Assembly: GCA_963833505.1 (NCBI GenBank)
Contig: CAWHYG010000006.1
Location: 1 to 64,000 of the forward strand
Length of the DNA stretch: 64,000 bases
Direction of reading: 5' to 3'
Source: CAWHYG01 sp963833505
Lineage (GTDB): Bacteria > Eisenbacteria > RBG-16-71-46 > CAIMUX01
Shown here: in pieces, positions 16,451 to 26,092 of the stretch
Position numbering within the stretch: the first letter of the stretch is position 1
Layout: the number at the start of each line of letters is the position of its first letter
The notes under the pieces: model-generated
The model's database searches: none
Told to the model about the DNA's origin: nothing
Seen by the model: only the letters and a program-made list of their open reading frames with translations
Translations under genes and position numbers: made by a program

Positions 16451-16999
16451 TCAACCGGCCGACTTGCCGGTCTTCCTGCGAATCTTCTCCCCCTCGTACT
16501 TGATGCCCTTGCCCAGGTACGGCTCGGGCCGCTTGAGGTCGCGGATGTCGGCGGCGAACTGGCCGACCTGGTCCTTGCGGATCCCCTTGATGATGATCCG
16601 CGGCGGCTTGTCCAGCACCTCGGCGTTCAGGCCCTGGGGGATCTCCACCCGCACCGGCTGGGCGTAGCCCAGGCTGATCTCGAGCACGCGCCCGCTCAGG
16701 GCGGCGCGCCATCCGGTGCCGACGATCTCGAGGCCCTTGTGGAAGCCCTTGGTCACGCCGTCGACCATGTTCGCGACCATGGCGCGCGAGACGCCGTAGA
16801 GGGCGCTTCCCTGCCTCGCGTCTCTCGGGTCGGTCTCGTTCGTCAGCTGCAGGTGGCCGTCTTCCTGCCGGATCGAGATCCGCGGATCGAGATCGAAGCT
16901 GAGCTGGCCGAGCGGGCCCTTGACCGTCACCTTCCGATCCTCGATGTTCACGGAAGCGCCCGGCGGAATCGGAATCGGCTTCTTCCCTACCCTCGACAT
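16451..16999 (-). CDS. rplF: Ribosomal protein uL6
   Basis: 182 aa, near the factor-binding stalk base. Two similar domains are visible: MSRVGKKPIPIPPGA to the middle, and the second with GVEIPQGL-like VRVEIPQGLNAEV and RRPEPYLGKGIKYEGE-type C-terminus (KRPEPYLGKGIKYEGEKIRR in blocks). ATG start, between rpsH and rplR. Confidence 0.97.
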   Translation of the reverse strand: MSRVGKKPIPIPPGASVNIEDRKVTVKGPLGQLSFDLDPRISIRQEDGHLQLTNETDPRDARQGSALYGVSRAMVANMVDGVTKGFHKGLEIVGTGWRAALSGRVLEISLGYAQPVRVEIPQGLNAEVLDKPPRIIIKGIRKDQVGQFAADIRDLKRPEPYLGKGIKYEGEKIRRKTGKSAG

Positions 17000-17039
17000 G
17001 AAACGCTTCCCTCCTCAGGAGCGATGCCCGCGGCTGCTC

Positions 17040-17438
17040 CTACCAGACGGTGGCCAGGACTTCTCCCCCGGTCCCCTTTTCCCGCGCTTCGCGATCGCTG
17101 AGAACGCCGAGCGGGGTGGACAGCACGGCCGTCCCCAGACCGGAACGGACCCGGGGCACCTTATGGCGGCCGACGTAGACGCGGCGTCCGGGCCGGCTGA
17201 CGCGGGCGATGTGCTTGAAGACCGGGCCTTCCCCCTCGATGTACTTCAGATAGACGCGGAGCAGCCCCTGCTTCCCGTCCTCGATCGAACGGTAGTTGTC
17301 GATGTACCGCTCGCGGCGAAGGACGGCCAGGATCTGTTCCTTCACCCCGGAGGCGGGCACGTCGACCCGCTTGTGGCCGGCGCGCGCCGCGTTGCGGATG
17401 CAGGTCAGCATGTCGGCGATCGGATCGGTTACGCTCAT
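17040..17438 (-). CDS. rpsH: Ribosomal protein uS8
   Basis: 132 aa, binds the central domain of 16S rRNA and in E. coli represses the spc operon. It begins MSVTDPIADMLTCIRNAARAG and ends with GIAVLSTPLGVLSDREAR-like motifs (LGTAVLSTPLGVLSDREAR) and GGEVLATVW, the canonical C-terminus. Spaced 14 nt from rpsN. Confidence 0.97.
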   Translation of the reverse strand: MSVTDPIADMLTCIRNAARAGHKRVDVPASGVKEQILAVLRRERYIDNYRSIEDGKQGLLRVYLKYIEGEGPVFKHIARVSRPGRRVYVGRHKVPRVRSGLGTAVLSTPLGVLSDREAREKGTGGEVLATVW

Positions 17439-17452
17439 CGACTTCGACTCCC

Positions 17453-17638
17453 CTACCAGCTTGCCTTGACCACGCCGGGTAGCTCACCGCACAGGGCGAG
17501 CTGGCGAACGCAAATGCGGCACATCCCGAATTTCCTGAGGTAGCCCCGCGGGCGGCCGCAACGGCGGCAACGATTGTACCCGCGAACCTGGAACTTGGGC
17601 TTCCGCTTCCACTTCTCGACCAGGGACTTCTTGGCCAC
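17453..17638 (-). CDS. rpsN: Ribosomal protein uS14, zinc type (short form)
   Basis: 61 aa with CRRC (C24, C27) and CRIC (C40, C43), the four-cysteine zinc-binding short form rather than the 89-101-aa zinc-free paralogue. MAKKSLVEKWKRKPKF is typical. Located between rplE and rpsH. Confidence 0.97.
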   Translation of the reverse strand: MAKKSLVEKWKRKPKFQVRGYNRCRRCGRPRGYLRKFGMCRICVRQLALCGELPGVVKASW

Positions 17639-17674
17639 CTGAATCCTCCCTCCGCGGGCCGGGCCCGCGCCTGA

Positions 17675-18310
17675 CTAGCGCTCCCGGAAGGGCCAGCGCA
17701 GAGACTTCAAGAGCTCGTATCCTTCCTCATCGTTCTTCGCCGTCGTGACCATCGTGACGTCCATCCCGCGGATCTTCTCGACCTTGTCGTATTGGATCTC
17801 CGGGAAGATGACCTGCTCCTTGAGCCCGAAGGTGTAGTTCCCGCGCCCGTCGAAGGAGCGGGGCGACATCCCCCGGAAGTCGCGGATTCTCGGGATCGCC
17901 ACGGTCATGAGCCGATCCAGGAACTCCCACATGCGGACGCCCCGGAGCGTGACCATGCAGCCGATGGGGGCCCCGGTGCGCAGCTTGAAGTTCGCGATCG
18001 ACTTCTTGGCCCGGCGGACGGCCGGCTTCTGGCCGGCGATGATCTCGAGATCGGCCACCGCGGCGTCCAGAAGCTTGATGTTCTGCAGGGCGTCGCCGAC
18101 TCCCATGTTCACCACGATCTTCTCGAGCCGGGGCACCTGCATGATCGAGGTGTACTCGAACCGCTTCATCAGGCCCGGCACCGCTTCCTTCAGATATTGC
18201 TCGCGGATCCGGTTGGGCGGAGGAGCATCGATCTTGTTCTCCCCCTTCTTCGCGCCCTTCTTGGCCTCTTCCGGCTTTCCCGCGCCCTTCGCGACTGCTT
18301 TCGCGCTCAT
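17675..18310 (-). CDS. rplE: Ribosomal protein uL5 with N-terminal extension
   Basis: 211 aa, contacts 5S rRNA and the P-site tRNA. The core from RIREQYLKEAVPGLM to the end is normal (KIVVNMGVGDALQN, MVTLRG, RDFRGM). The first 30 or so residues (KAVAKGAGKPEEAKKGAKKG) are an extra Lys/Ala-rich extension beyond the usual 179-aa protein. The ATG at 18310 has only an ordinary Shine-Dalgarno, so a shorter start cannot be excluded, but no internal Met precedes the core. Confidence 0.95.
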   Translation of the reverse strand: MSAKAVAKGAGKPEEAKKGAKKGENKIDAPPPNRIREQYLKEAVPGLMKRFEYTSIMQVPRLEKIVVNMGVGDALQNIKLLDAAVADLEIIAGQKPAVRRAKKSIANFKLRTGAPIGCMVTLRGVRMWEFLDRLMTVAIPRIRDFRGMSPRSFDGRGNYTFGLKEQVIFPEIQYDKVEKIRGMDVTMVTTAKNDEEGYELLKSLRWPFRER

Positions 18311-18335
18311 GCTTCCCTCTCAGCCGAGCCCCGGC

Positions 18336-18656
18336 TCAGCCCTTCTCGATGACGTCGCCCGAACCGACCCCGATCCGGACCTTGGATCCGTCCGCCAGGA
18401 ACTGATGGCGGATGCGGGTCGCCCGGCGGGTGCGGGGGTCGACCAGAGCAACCTTGCACAGCGGGAGAGCGCCTTCCCGCTCGATGATCCCGCCCTGGAT
18501 GGCGCCCTTCTGTCCGGCCTTGGTATGTCGCTTGATCAAGCGGATCCGTTCGACGATCAAGGTCTCCTTCTTGCGATTGACCGAAAGGACCTTGCCGGTC
18601 TTGCCCTTTTCGGCCCCGCTCAGGACCATGACGGTGTCGCCTTTACGAATGTCCAT
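18336..18656 (-). CDS. rplX: Ribosomal protein uL24
   Basis: 106 aa, assembly initiator of the 50S subunit. It has the KOW motif at the start (IRKGDTVMVLSGAEKGKTG) and VERIRLIKRHTK. Located between rplN and rplE. Confidence 0.97.
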   Translation of the reverse strand: MDIRKGDTVMVLSGAEKGKTGKVLSVNRKKETLIVERIRLIKRHTKAGQKGAIQGGIIEREGALPLCKVALVDPRTRRATRIRHQFLADGSKVRIGVGSGDVIEKG

Positions 18657-18716
18657 CGTCGGTATCCCCTTCTCCGATCCGATTCTCCGATCCGATCCGC
18701 CGCCGCCCGGAAGCGC

Positions 18717-19085
18717 CTAGAGCACCTCAGGAGCGAGGGAGACGATCTTCATGAACTCCTTCTCCCGGAGCTCCCTCGCCACCGGGCCGAAGATGCGAGT
18801 GCCGCGCGGCTCCTTTTCCTTGTCGATGAGAACCGCGGCGTTCTGGTCGAAGCGGATGTACGAGCCGTCCTTCCGGCGGATTTCCTTGCGCGTCCGCACG
18901 ATGACGGCCCGGGCCACTTCCCCCTTCTTGACGTTGGCCCCGGGGAGGGCGTCCTTGATCGCCACGACGATGATGTCTCCCACCGTGCCGTAGCGCCGGC
19001 GGGTCCCGCCCAGGACCTTGATGCACATGGCCCGGCGGGCGCCGGAGTTATCCGAGATGGTCAGCATCGTCTGTTGCTGTATCAT
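18717..19085 (-). CDS. rplN: Ribosomal protein uL14
   Basis: 122 aa, at the subunit interface. MIQQQTMLTISDNSGARRAMCIKVLGG is the family N-terminus (given here as a block description), and FGPVARELREKEFMKIVSLAPEVL the C-terminus. First gene of the spc segment, 32 nt after rpsQ. Confidence 0.97.
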   Translation of the reverse strand: MIQQQTMLTISDNSGARRAMCIKVLGGTRRRYGTVGDIIVVAIKDALPGANVKKGEVARAVIVRTRKEIRRKDGSYIRFDQNAAVLIDKEKEPRGTRIFGPVARELREKEFMKIVSLAPEVL

Positions 19086-19117
19086 GGCCTGTCACTCCCC
19101 CGGCGGCCCCAGCCGCC

Positions 19118-19375
19118 TCAGCGCGCCTTCTCCAGAACCGAGACGAGACGCCACCTCTTCATCTTGCTCAGCGGTCGGGTCTCCATGATCTTGACCCGGT
19201 CGCCGACACCGCACTCGTTGCCTTCGTCGTGGACGTAATACTTCTTCGTCAGCGTGATGTAGCGCTTGTACAGCGGATGGGGAACGCGGCGCTTCTGCGC
19301 CACGACCACGGTCTTGTCCATGCCGCTCTTCACGACGACGCCTTCGCGGGTCTTTCTCTGGCTTCTCTCCGACAT
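19118..19375 (-). CDS. rpsQ: Ribosomal protein uS17
   Basis: 85 aa, binds 16S helices in the body of the 30S. It contains REGVVVKSGMDKTVVVAQKR, HPLYKRYITLTKKYYVHDE and VKIMETRPLSKMKRWRLV. The ATG at 19375 follows GAGGAAGG; the frame is open for seven more codons upstream. Last gene of the S10 segment. Confidence 0.96.
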   Translation of the reverse strand: MSERSQRKTREGVVVKSGMDKTVVVAQKRRVPHPLYKRYITLTKKYYVHDEGNECGVGDRVKIMETRPLSKMKRWRLVSVLEKAR

Positions 19376-19406
19376 GATCCCTTCCTCGGGGCCCAAGCGC
19401 CTCGCC

Positions 19407-19634
19407 TCAGCCTTCGGCCTTGGCCACCGAACGAATCCCCTTGGCGTTTTCCGCCAGGACCGTCTCGATCCGGGCGATGTCGCGCCGCATCCCGCGCAGC
19501 CTGAGCGCGTTGTCGAGCTGCTGGACCGAGTTCCGGAAGCTGAGGTTGAACTGCTCCTCCCGCAACTGCTTGAGCTTCACCCGAAGCTCCTCCGCCGTGG
19601 AGTTTCGAAGCTCGCTGGCTTTGTTCTCCTGCAC
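19407..19634 (-). CDS. rpmC: Ribosomal protein uL29
   Basis: 75 aa, two-helix protein at the exit tunnel where SRP and trigger factor dock. Blocks: KASELRNSTAEELRVKLKQL, RIRxxIARIxTVL-like RRDIARIETVLAENAKG. The start is GTG behind GGAGGGAG. Confidence 0.95.
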   Translation of the reverse strand: MQENKASELRNSTAEELRVKLKQLREEQFNLSFRNSVQQLDNALRLRGMRRDIARIETVLAENAKGIRSVAKAEG

Positions 19635-19703
19635 CGCTCCCTCCGTTGCTCCGGTTCGGCGACCCGCTGCCCGGGATCGCCGATCCGGCCAGAAACCCGG
19701 GCC

Positions 19704-20117
19704 CTAGTGGACCGTCCGGACCACGAACTTCGTCTTGACCGCGAGCTTCGAAGCTCCGAGTCGGAGCGCCTCGCGCGCCAGTTCCTCCGGAACCCCTTCC
19801 AGCTCGAACAGAATCCGGCCGGGTCGGATGACCGCCACCCATCCCTCCGGATTGCCCTTGCCCTTGCCCATGCGGGTCTCGGCCGGCTTCACCGTGATCG
19901 GCTTGTCGGGGAAGATCCGAATCCACAGCTTGCCGCCCCGCTTGATGTGCCGGTTGATGGCGACACGCGCGGCCTCGATCTGCTTGTTGGTCACCCAGGC
20001 CGGCTCGAGCGAAGTCAGGCCGAACTCCCCGAAGGTGATGCTTCCTCCGCGGATGGCCAGCCCGCCCATCCGTCCCCGCTGCTGTTTGCGGAACTTGGTC
20101 CGCTTCGGCATCAACAT
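19704..20117 (-). CDS. rplP: Ribosomal protein uL16
   Basis: 137 aa, supports the A-site tRNA and peptidyl transferase centre. PKRTKFRKQQRGRMGGLA, GKLWIRIFPDKPIT and RMGKGKGNPEGWVAVI are canonical. Two in-frame ATGs (20117 and 20111) are possible; the first has AGGAG at a good distance. Confidence 0.97.
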   Translation of the reverse strand: MLMPKRTKFRKQQRGRMGGLAIRGGSITFGEFGLTSLEPAWVTNKQIEAARVAINRHIKRGGKLWIRIFPDKPITVKPAETRMGKGKGNPEGWVAVIRPGRILFELEGVPEELAREALRLGASKLAVKTKFVVRTVH

Positions 20118-20150
20118 GGCGCCAGACTCCTGTAGTTGACCGCCCCGACC

Positions 20151-20843
20151 CTACTGATTGCGATAGTGGCGCGGTGGACGCGGCGCCGGCGCCGGAGTCT
20201 CCCGCTGCTCTTCTCCGCCCAGGACCTCGCCCAGAAAGATCCAGACCTTGACGCCGATCGTCCCGTAGGTGGTCATCGCCGTCGCCTGGGCGTAGTCGAT
20301 GTCCGCCCGAAGGGTGTGAAGCGGCACGCGTCCTTCGCGGTAGCCCTCGACCCGGGACATCTCCGCTCCGCCCAGCCGGCCCGAGGCCAGGATGCGCACT
20401 CCGAGCGCCCCCGACCTCATGGTCGAGGAGACCGCCTTCTTCATCGCCCGACGGAAGGAGACGCGCTGCTCGAGCTGACGCGCCACGCTCTCGCCCACCA
20501 GGTGCGCATTCAAGTCCGGGTTGTCGATCGACTTGATGTCGACGAAAACCTCGCGCTGCGTCAGGTGCTGCAGCTCATCGCGGATCTGGTTGACCTGGGT
20601 GCCGCTCCGGCCGATCACCATGCCCGGCTTGGAGGTGAAGATCGTGACGTCCACCTTGGTTCCGCCGCGCCGCTCGATCACGATCTTGGCGATCCCGCTG
20701 TTGGCCAGCCTCTTGTTGAGGTACTTCCGGATGAAGAGGTCCTGCTCCAGAAGGTTCGCGTAGTCCTTCTTGGCGAACCAGCGGGAGTCCCAGTTCTTGA
20801 TGATCCCCAGGCGAAGGCCGATCGGATGCGTCTTCTGTCCCAA
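20151..20843 (-). CDS. rpsC: Ribosomal protein uS3
   Basis: 230 aa, part of the mRNA entry channel. KH domain with VIGRSGTQVNQIRDEL; C-terminal domain with SGRLGGAEMSR and the GTIGVKVWIF strand. The start is taken as TTG at 20843, giving the canonical (M)GQKTHPIGLRLG, with AGGAGG 7 nt upstream; the longer frame would run into rplV. The tail is Pro/Arg-rich. Confidence 0.96.
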   Translation of the reverse strand: MGQKTHPIGLRLGIIKNWDSRWFAKKDYANLLEQDLFIRKYLNKRLANSGIAKIVIERRGGTKVDVTIFTSKPGMVIGRSGTQVNQIRDELQHLTQREVFVDIKSIDNPDLNAHLVGESVARQLEQRVSFRRAMKKAVSSTMRSGALGVRILASGRLGGAEMSRVEGYREGRVPLHTLRADIDYAQATAMTTYGTIGVKVWIFLGEVLGGEEQRETPAPAPRPPRHYRNQ

Positions 20844-20853
20844 AAGGAGCCTC

Positions 20854-21198
20854 CTACTTCTCTCCGTCACCGACCACGATGGTGATATGGCTCGAACGCT
20901 TGAGGATCGGCGTCGCCCGCCCCTGCGCCCGCGGCAGGAACCGCTTGAGCGTAGGCCCGGCGCCCGCGACCGCGGTCGTCACCCGCAGACTCTCGACCGC
21001 GACCTTCTCTTCCTTCCGGTTGCTGGCGTTGGCCACCGCCGACTTCAGGACCTTGCCGATCTGCCGCGCGATCGGACGCGTCGTGAAGGCCAGCACTTCC
21101 TGGGCCCGATCGACCGGAAGGCCCCGGATGAGCCGGAGAACCCGGTCCGCTTTCCGGGGAGAGACCCGGACGTATCTGGCGATCGCTCTCGCTTCCAT
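20854..21198 (-). CDS. rplV: Ribosomal protein uL22
   Basis: 114 aa, lines the exit tunnel with its beta-hairpin. EARAIARYVRVSPRKADRVL and the hairpin GPTLKRFLPRAQGRATPILKR identify it. Its stop lies 11 nt before the rpsC start. A 129-nt gap separates it from rpsS upstream, wider than other gaps in this operon; no gene is seen there. Confidence 0.97.
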   Translation of the reverse strand: MEARAIARYVRVSPRKADRVLRLIRGLPVDRAQEVLAFTTRPIARQIGKVLKSAVANASNRKEEKVAVESLRVTTAVAGAGPTLKRFLPRAQGRATPILKRSSHITIVVGDGEK

Positions 21199-21327
21199 AG
21201 CCCTGTTCCTCTCGGCCGTCTCAGCCGGCCTGGTCGACCGGACCTCCGCCGCCCTTCGGCTCGGCGGGCTCCGGTCCCGCTCGTGGGTTGCCCTCGATCC
21301 AGACCCGGGCCGCGCCCGGTTTCCGGA

Positions 21328-21609
21328 TCACTTCACCGCGGAGGTCTTGTCCGACTTGGCGTGACCGCGGAAGGTCCGGGTCGCCGCGAATTCCCCCATC
21401 TTGTGGCCGACCATGTTTTCGGAAACGTAGATCGGGATGAACTTGTTGCCGTTGTGCACGGCGATGGTATGTCCGACGAAGTCGGGCGTCACCGTCGAGC
21501 GCCGGGCCCAGGTCCGGATGACCTTCTTGTCCCGCGCCTTGTTCATGTCCTCGATCTTCTTCATCAGCTTGGCGTCCACGTAGGGACCCTTCTTGATCGA
21601 ACGAGCCAT
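21328..21609 (-). CDS. rpsS: Ribosomal protein uS19
   Basis: 93 aa, head protein paired with uS13. ARSIKKGPYVDAKLMKKIE, RRSTVTPDFVGHTIAVHNG and GHKMGEFAATRTFRGH are all present. ATG start, 21 nt after rplB. Confidence 0.98.
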   Translation of the reverse strand: MARSIKKGPYVDAKLMKKIEDMNKARDKKVIRTWARRSTVTPDFVGHTIAVHNGNKFIPIYVSENMVGHKMGEFAATRTFRGHAKSDKTSAVK

Positions 21610-21630
21610 GCGACTTCCCGCCTCCGCCTG

Positions 21631-22452
21631 TTACTTCCGCCGGCGGACGATGAACTTGTCCGACGGTTGCTTCTTGCGCGTCTTCAGACCCTTGGTCGGC
21701 TTGCCCCACGGCGTGCACGGATGGCGCCCGCCCGAGCTTTTGCCTTCGCCGCCGCCCATCGGATGGTCGTGCGGGTTCATGGTGACTCCGCGGTTGGAAG
21801 GACGCCGGCCCAGCCAGCGGCTTTTCCCCGCCTTGCCCACGACCTCGTTCTCGTGATCGATGTTCCCGACCTTGCCCACCGTGCAATAGCAGTTGAGGTC
21901 GAACATCCGGACCTCGCCGGAGGGCAGCCGGACCTGGGCGTAACGGCCCTCCTTGGCCATGAGCTGGCACTCGCTGCCCGCCCCCCGCGCCACCTGGCCG
22001 CCCTTGCCCGGAATGAGCTCGAGGTTGTGCACCGCGGTGCCCAGCGGCACGAGCCGAAGCGGGAGGGCGTTCCCGTCGCGCACTTCCGCCCCGGGACCCG
22101 ACATCAAGGTGTCTCCCACCCCCACGCCGAGCGGCGCGATGATGTACCGCTTCTCGCCGTCGACGTAGTGCAGAAGAGCGATCCGGCTCGAACGGTTCGG
22201 GTCGTACTCGATCGCGGCCACCTTGGCCGGCACGCCGATCTTGTCCCGCTTGAAATCGATGATGCGGTAGCGGCGCTTGTGCCCGCCGCCCCGGCACCAG
22301 GCGGACACGTGCCCTCGGCTGTCCCGGCCGCCCGAGCGCTTGAGCGGCGCCACGAGACTGCGTTCCGGCTCGCTTTTGGTGATCTCCGCGAAATCGGAGA
22401 CGGTCTTGAACCGCAGCGCAGGAGTGACCGGTTTAAACTTCTTCAAGGCCAT
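21631..22452 (-). CDS. rplB: Ribosomal protein uL2
   Basis: 273 aa, essential for peptidyl transfer and subunit association. MALKKFKPVTPALRF at the start, SGGRDSRGHVSAWCRGGGHKRRYR, and the catalytic-centre loop GVTMNPHDHPMGGGEGKSSGGRHP with its conserved histidine. Confidence 0.98.
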   Translation of the reverse strand: MALKKFKPVTPALRFKTVSDFAEITKSEPERSLVAPLKRSGGRDSRGHVSAWCRGGGHKRRYRIIDFKRDKIGVPAKVAAIEYDPNRSSRIALLHYVDGEKRYIIAPLGVGVGDTLMSGPGAEVRDGNALPLRLVPLGTAVHNLELIPGKGGQVARGAGSECQLMAKEGRYAQVRLPSGEVRMFDLNCYCTVGKVGNIDHENEVVGKAGKSRWLGRRPSNRGVTMNPHDHPMGGGEGKSSGGRHPCTPWGKPTKGLKTRKKQPSDKFIVRRRK

Positions 22453-22513
22453 CAGGATTGCTCCTTCCGCTCCTCGTCCTGGCTCGCATGCCTTCGGCTC
22501 CCTCGGCCGTTCA

Positions 22514-22804
22514 TCAAACCTGGTCGAACAGCTCGATCGTGGAACCGGTCTTGAGCGTGACCACCGCCTTCTTCCAGCCGGACCGCCGGCCCTGGGTGCG
22601 CCCCAGTCGCTTGGGCTTCCCGAGGCGGTTCATGGTCCGGACGTTGGTCACCGTGACGTTGAAGATCTTCTCGACGGCGGCGGCGATTTCGATCTTGTTC
22701 GCGTCCGGATGCACGCGGAAGAGAAAGCTGTTGGATGCCGCCCTGAGCTGCGTTCCCTTCTCGCTGATGATGGCGTGCTGGACGATGCTTCGCGGGTCTT
22801 TCAT
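22514..22804 (-). CDS. rplW: Ribosomal protein uL23
   Basis: 96 aa, docking site at the tunnel exit for trigger factor and SRP. MKDPRSIVQHAIISEKGT, FRVHPDANKIEIAAAVEKIF and VRTMNRLGKPKRLGR are typical. The ATG overlaps the rplD stop codon by 4 nt (ATGA), which indicates translational coupling. Confidence 0.97.
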   Translation of the reverse strand: MKDPRSIVQHAIISEKGTQLRAASNSFLFRVHPDANKIEIAAAVEKIFNVTVTNVRTMNRLGKPKRLGRTQGRRSGWKKAVVTLKTGSTIELFDQV

Positions 22805-23430
22805 TCTCCCCGAGTCTCCTTCAGCGCCTCGAGCGCCGCGCTGGTGATGAGGATCTGGTCGGCCCGGAGCACCTCGTAGGTGTGCAACTGGTTCGCGCTG
22901 GTGGTGTAGACGCGCGGCAGGTTCTGCGCCGCCCTGACGACGCGGACGTCGGCGGACTCCAGCACGAGCAGGCACTTGACCTCGGTCAGGTTCAGGTTCC
23001 GGAGGAGACCGTAGATCTCCCGGGTCTTGCCTTCGGTCACGCCCGGATCGGTCAGGATCGTGATCTGCCCGTCGCGGGCCTTCACGGAAAGCGCCGATCT
23101 GAGGGCGAGCCGGCGGACCTTCCGGGGCAGGTCGCGGTGGTAGTCGCGGGGAGACGGGCCGAACGCGCGGGCGCCGCCCACCCAGATGTTCGAACGGTTC
23201 GTGCCGGAGCGGGCGCGGCCGGTGCCCTTCTGGCGCCACGGCTTGCGGCCGCCGCCGCTGACCATGCCGCGGGTCTTGACCGCCGAGGTGCCTTGCCGCT
23301 GATTGGTCAGGTGGGTCTTGACCACCTCCCACATCACGTGACGGCTGATCTTCGAATCGAAGAGCGCCGGCGGCAGCTCCACCGTCCCTTGCTCTGTTCC
23401 CTGCGGGTCCTTGAGGATCGCTGTAGGCAT
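22801..23430 (-). CDS. rplD: Ribosomal protein uL4
   Basis: 209 aa, tunnel-wall protein; in E. coli it controls the S10 operon. The extended loop is recognised by KTRGMVSGGGRKPWRQKGTG and RSGTNRSNIWVGG. ATG at 23430 lies 6 nt behind GGGGTGA; a GTG three codons upstream overlaps the rplC stop and is an alternative. Confidence 0.96.
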   Translation of the reverse strand: MPTAILKDPQGTEQGTVELPPALFDSKISRHVMWEVVKTHLTNQRQGTSAVKTRGMVSGGGRKPWRQKGTGRARSGTNRSNIWVGGARAFGPSPRDYHRDLPRKVRRLALRSALSVKARDGQITILTDPGVTEGKTREIYGLLRNLNLTEVKCLLVLESADVRVVRAAQNLPRVYTTSANQLHTYEVLRADQILITSAALEALKETRGE

Positions 23431-23435
23431 CCCGT

Positions 23436-24083
23436 TCACCCCTTCTTCCCGGCTGAGCCCCGGGCCACGACCGGACGGATGACCACGGTGGTGTAACTCC
23501 CTCCGGGAACGCCGCCCTCGACCAGAACCAGGTTCCGGTCGGGATCGATCTTGATCACCCGGAGATTCCGGACCGTGATCCGCTTGTTCCCCATCTGTCC
23601 GGGGAGACGCCGGCCCTTGAACACATGGGAGGGCCAGGCGCTGGATCCGACCGAACCGGGCATGTCGCCGGTCTTGGAACCGTGGCTGGCCGGTCCGCCG
23701 TGGAAGTGATGGCGCTTGACCACGCCCTGGAAGCCCTTTCCCTTGCTGGTGCTCGTCACATCCACCCGGCTGCCGATCTCGATCTCGGCGACCGTGAGGG
23801 TCTCGCCGGCCTTGATTTCGCGGCCCTCGGGCAGGTGGAACTCACGGAGCACCCGCACCAGCCCGGCGCCGTGGCGGGTCAGGTGGCCCCGCTCAGGCTT
23901 GGTCAGACCCCGCTCGCGAACCTCGCCGAAACCGAGCTGGACGGCGGCGTAGCCGTCCTTCTGTGGCGTCTTGACCTGGACCACGGGGCACGGCCCCGCT
24001 TCCAGAACCGTCACCGGGATCAAGACCCCCTTGTCGGTGAAGACCTGGGTCATCCCGATTTTTCGGCCGATCAATCCAATCAT
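23436..24083 (-). CDS. rplC: Ribosomal protein uL3
   Basis: 215 aa, one of the first proteins bound to 23S rRNA. MIGLIGRKIGMTQVFTDKG at the start; the central loop has KGKGFQGVVKRHHFHGGPAS and GSVGSSAWPSHVFKGRRLPG, including the conserved Gln-containing methylation region. Located between rpsJ and rplD. Confidence 0.98.
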   Translation of the reverse strand: MIGLIGRKIGMTQVFTDKGVLIPVTVLEAGPCPVVQVKTPQKDGYAAVQLGFGEVRERGLTKPERGHLTRHGAGLVRVLREFHLPEGREIKAGETLTVAEIEIGSRVDVTSTSKGKGFQGVVKRHHFHGGPASHGSKTGDMPGSVGSSAWPSHVFKGRRLPGQMGNKRITVRNLRVIKIDPDRNLVLVEGGVPGGSYTTVVIRPVVARGSAGKKG

Positions 24084-24208
24084 CTCCGACCTCTCATGAC
24101 CGGGCCGCCCGTCCGGCCCTTCCTCGAACTCCGATCCGTTCCGCCTTTCCGGCTCGCCGGATCGACCGCACCCACGCGCCCGCCCGGGGCGGGCTTCCCC
24201 ACGGCCTT

Positions 24209-24517
24209 TTACAGCTTGATCTCGATGTCCACGCCGGCGGGCAGCTCGAGCTTCATCAGCGCGTCCATGGTCTGCTGGGACGACTGGGTGATCTCGATCA
24301 GCCGCTTGTGCACCCGGATCTCGAACTGCTCGCGGGATTTCTTGTCCACGTGGGGCGAGCGAAGGACGGTCCAGATCGTCCGGTTCGTCGGCAGCGGGAT
24401 CGGTCCCGCGGTGATCGCCCCGGTCTTCTTCGCCGTCTTGACGATCTCCCCGGCCGACTTGTCCAGGATGGAGTGATCGTAAGACTTCAGCTTGATTCTG
24501 ATTTTCTGAGCTGCCAC
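24209..24517 (-). CDS. rpsJ: Ribosomal protein uS10
   Basis: 102 aa, a 30S head protein that also pairs with NusB in antitermination. IRIKLKSYDHSILDKSAGEIV, GPIPLPTNRTIWTVLRSPHVDKKSREQFE are canonical blocks. The start is GTG at 24517, only 18 nt after the tuf stop codon, so the S10 genes are probably read through from tuf. Confidence 0.97.
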   Translation of the reverse strand: MAAQKIRIKLKSYDHSILDKSAGEIVKTAKKTGAITAGPIPLPTNRTIWTVLRSPHVDKKSREQFEIRVHKRLIEITQSSQQTMDALMKLELPAGVDIEIKL

Positions 24518-24535
24518 CTGGGACCCCCGAGCGAA

Positions 24536-25729
<1,194 letters not shown>

Positions 25730-26092
25730 GTCCTTCTGCCAGCCTCCTTGAGGTCCCAGTCCGAGCTTCGTTCAACGCCCCAAGACGCCCTGACGGCCCC
25801 GTCGGGCAGCCGTCCGGCCATGACCTTGCTTCCCAGGGACCTGAGCATGCCGATCCGGCGCGCCGGTCCCATCCCGGTTTTCCCGATGCTAGGGTCTACA
25901 ACCCAAGCTTTTCCGGACCATCAGGAACCCGGAATCCGGGTCCCTCTTCGCAGAGGCTGGCTCGATGCCGATGGCGTCGGAGCCGGTGGTCCGATAACTG
26001 CTTGCCTTGCGGACGGAACCGAAGGTAAGGCCGTTGGTGGTCCTCTGCGATCCTCGTGGGCGGCCGCTTTGACGGCCGGCCCCGCGCTGGAA
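25730..26092. other. intergenic region where fusA would be expected
   Basis: 363 bp without a gene between rpsG and tuf. A small perfect hairpin ACCCGG/CCGGGT (25927-25941, 3-nt loop) and a GGGTTGTAGACCC dyad lie in it. I find no convincing -35/-10 pair. No trace of EF-G sequence is seen. Confidence 0.6.
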
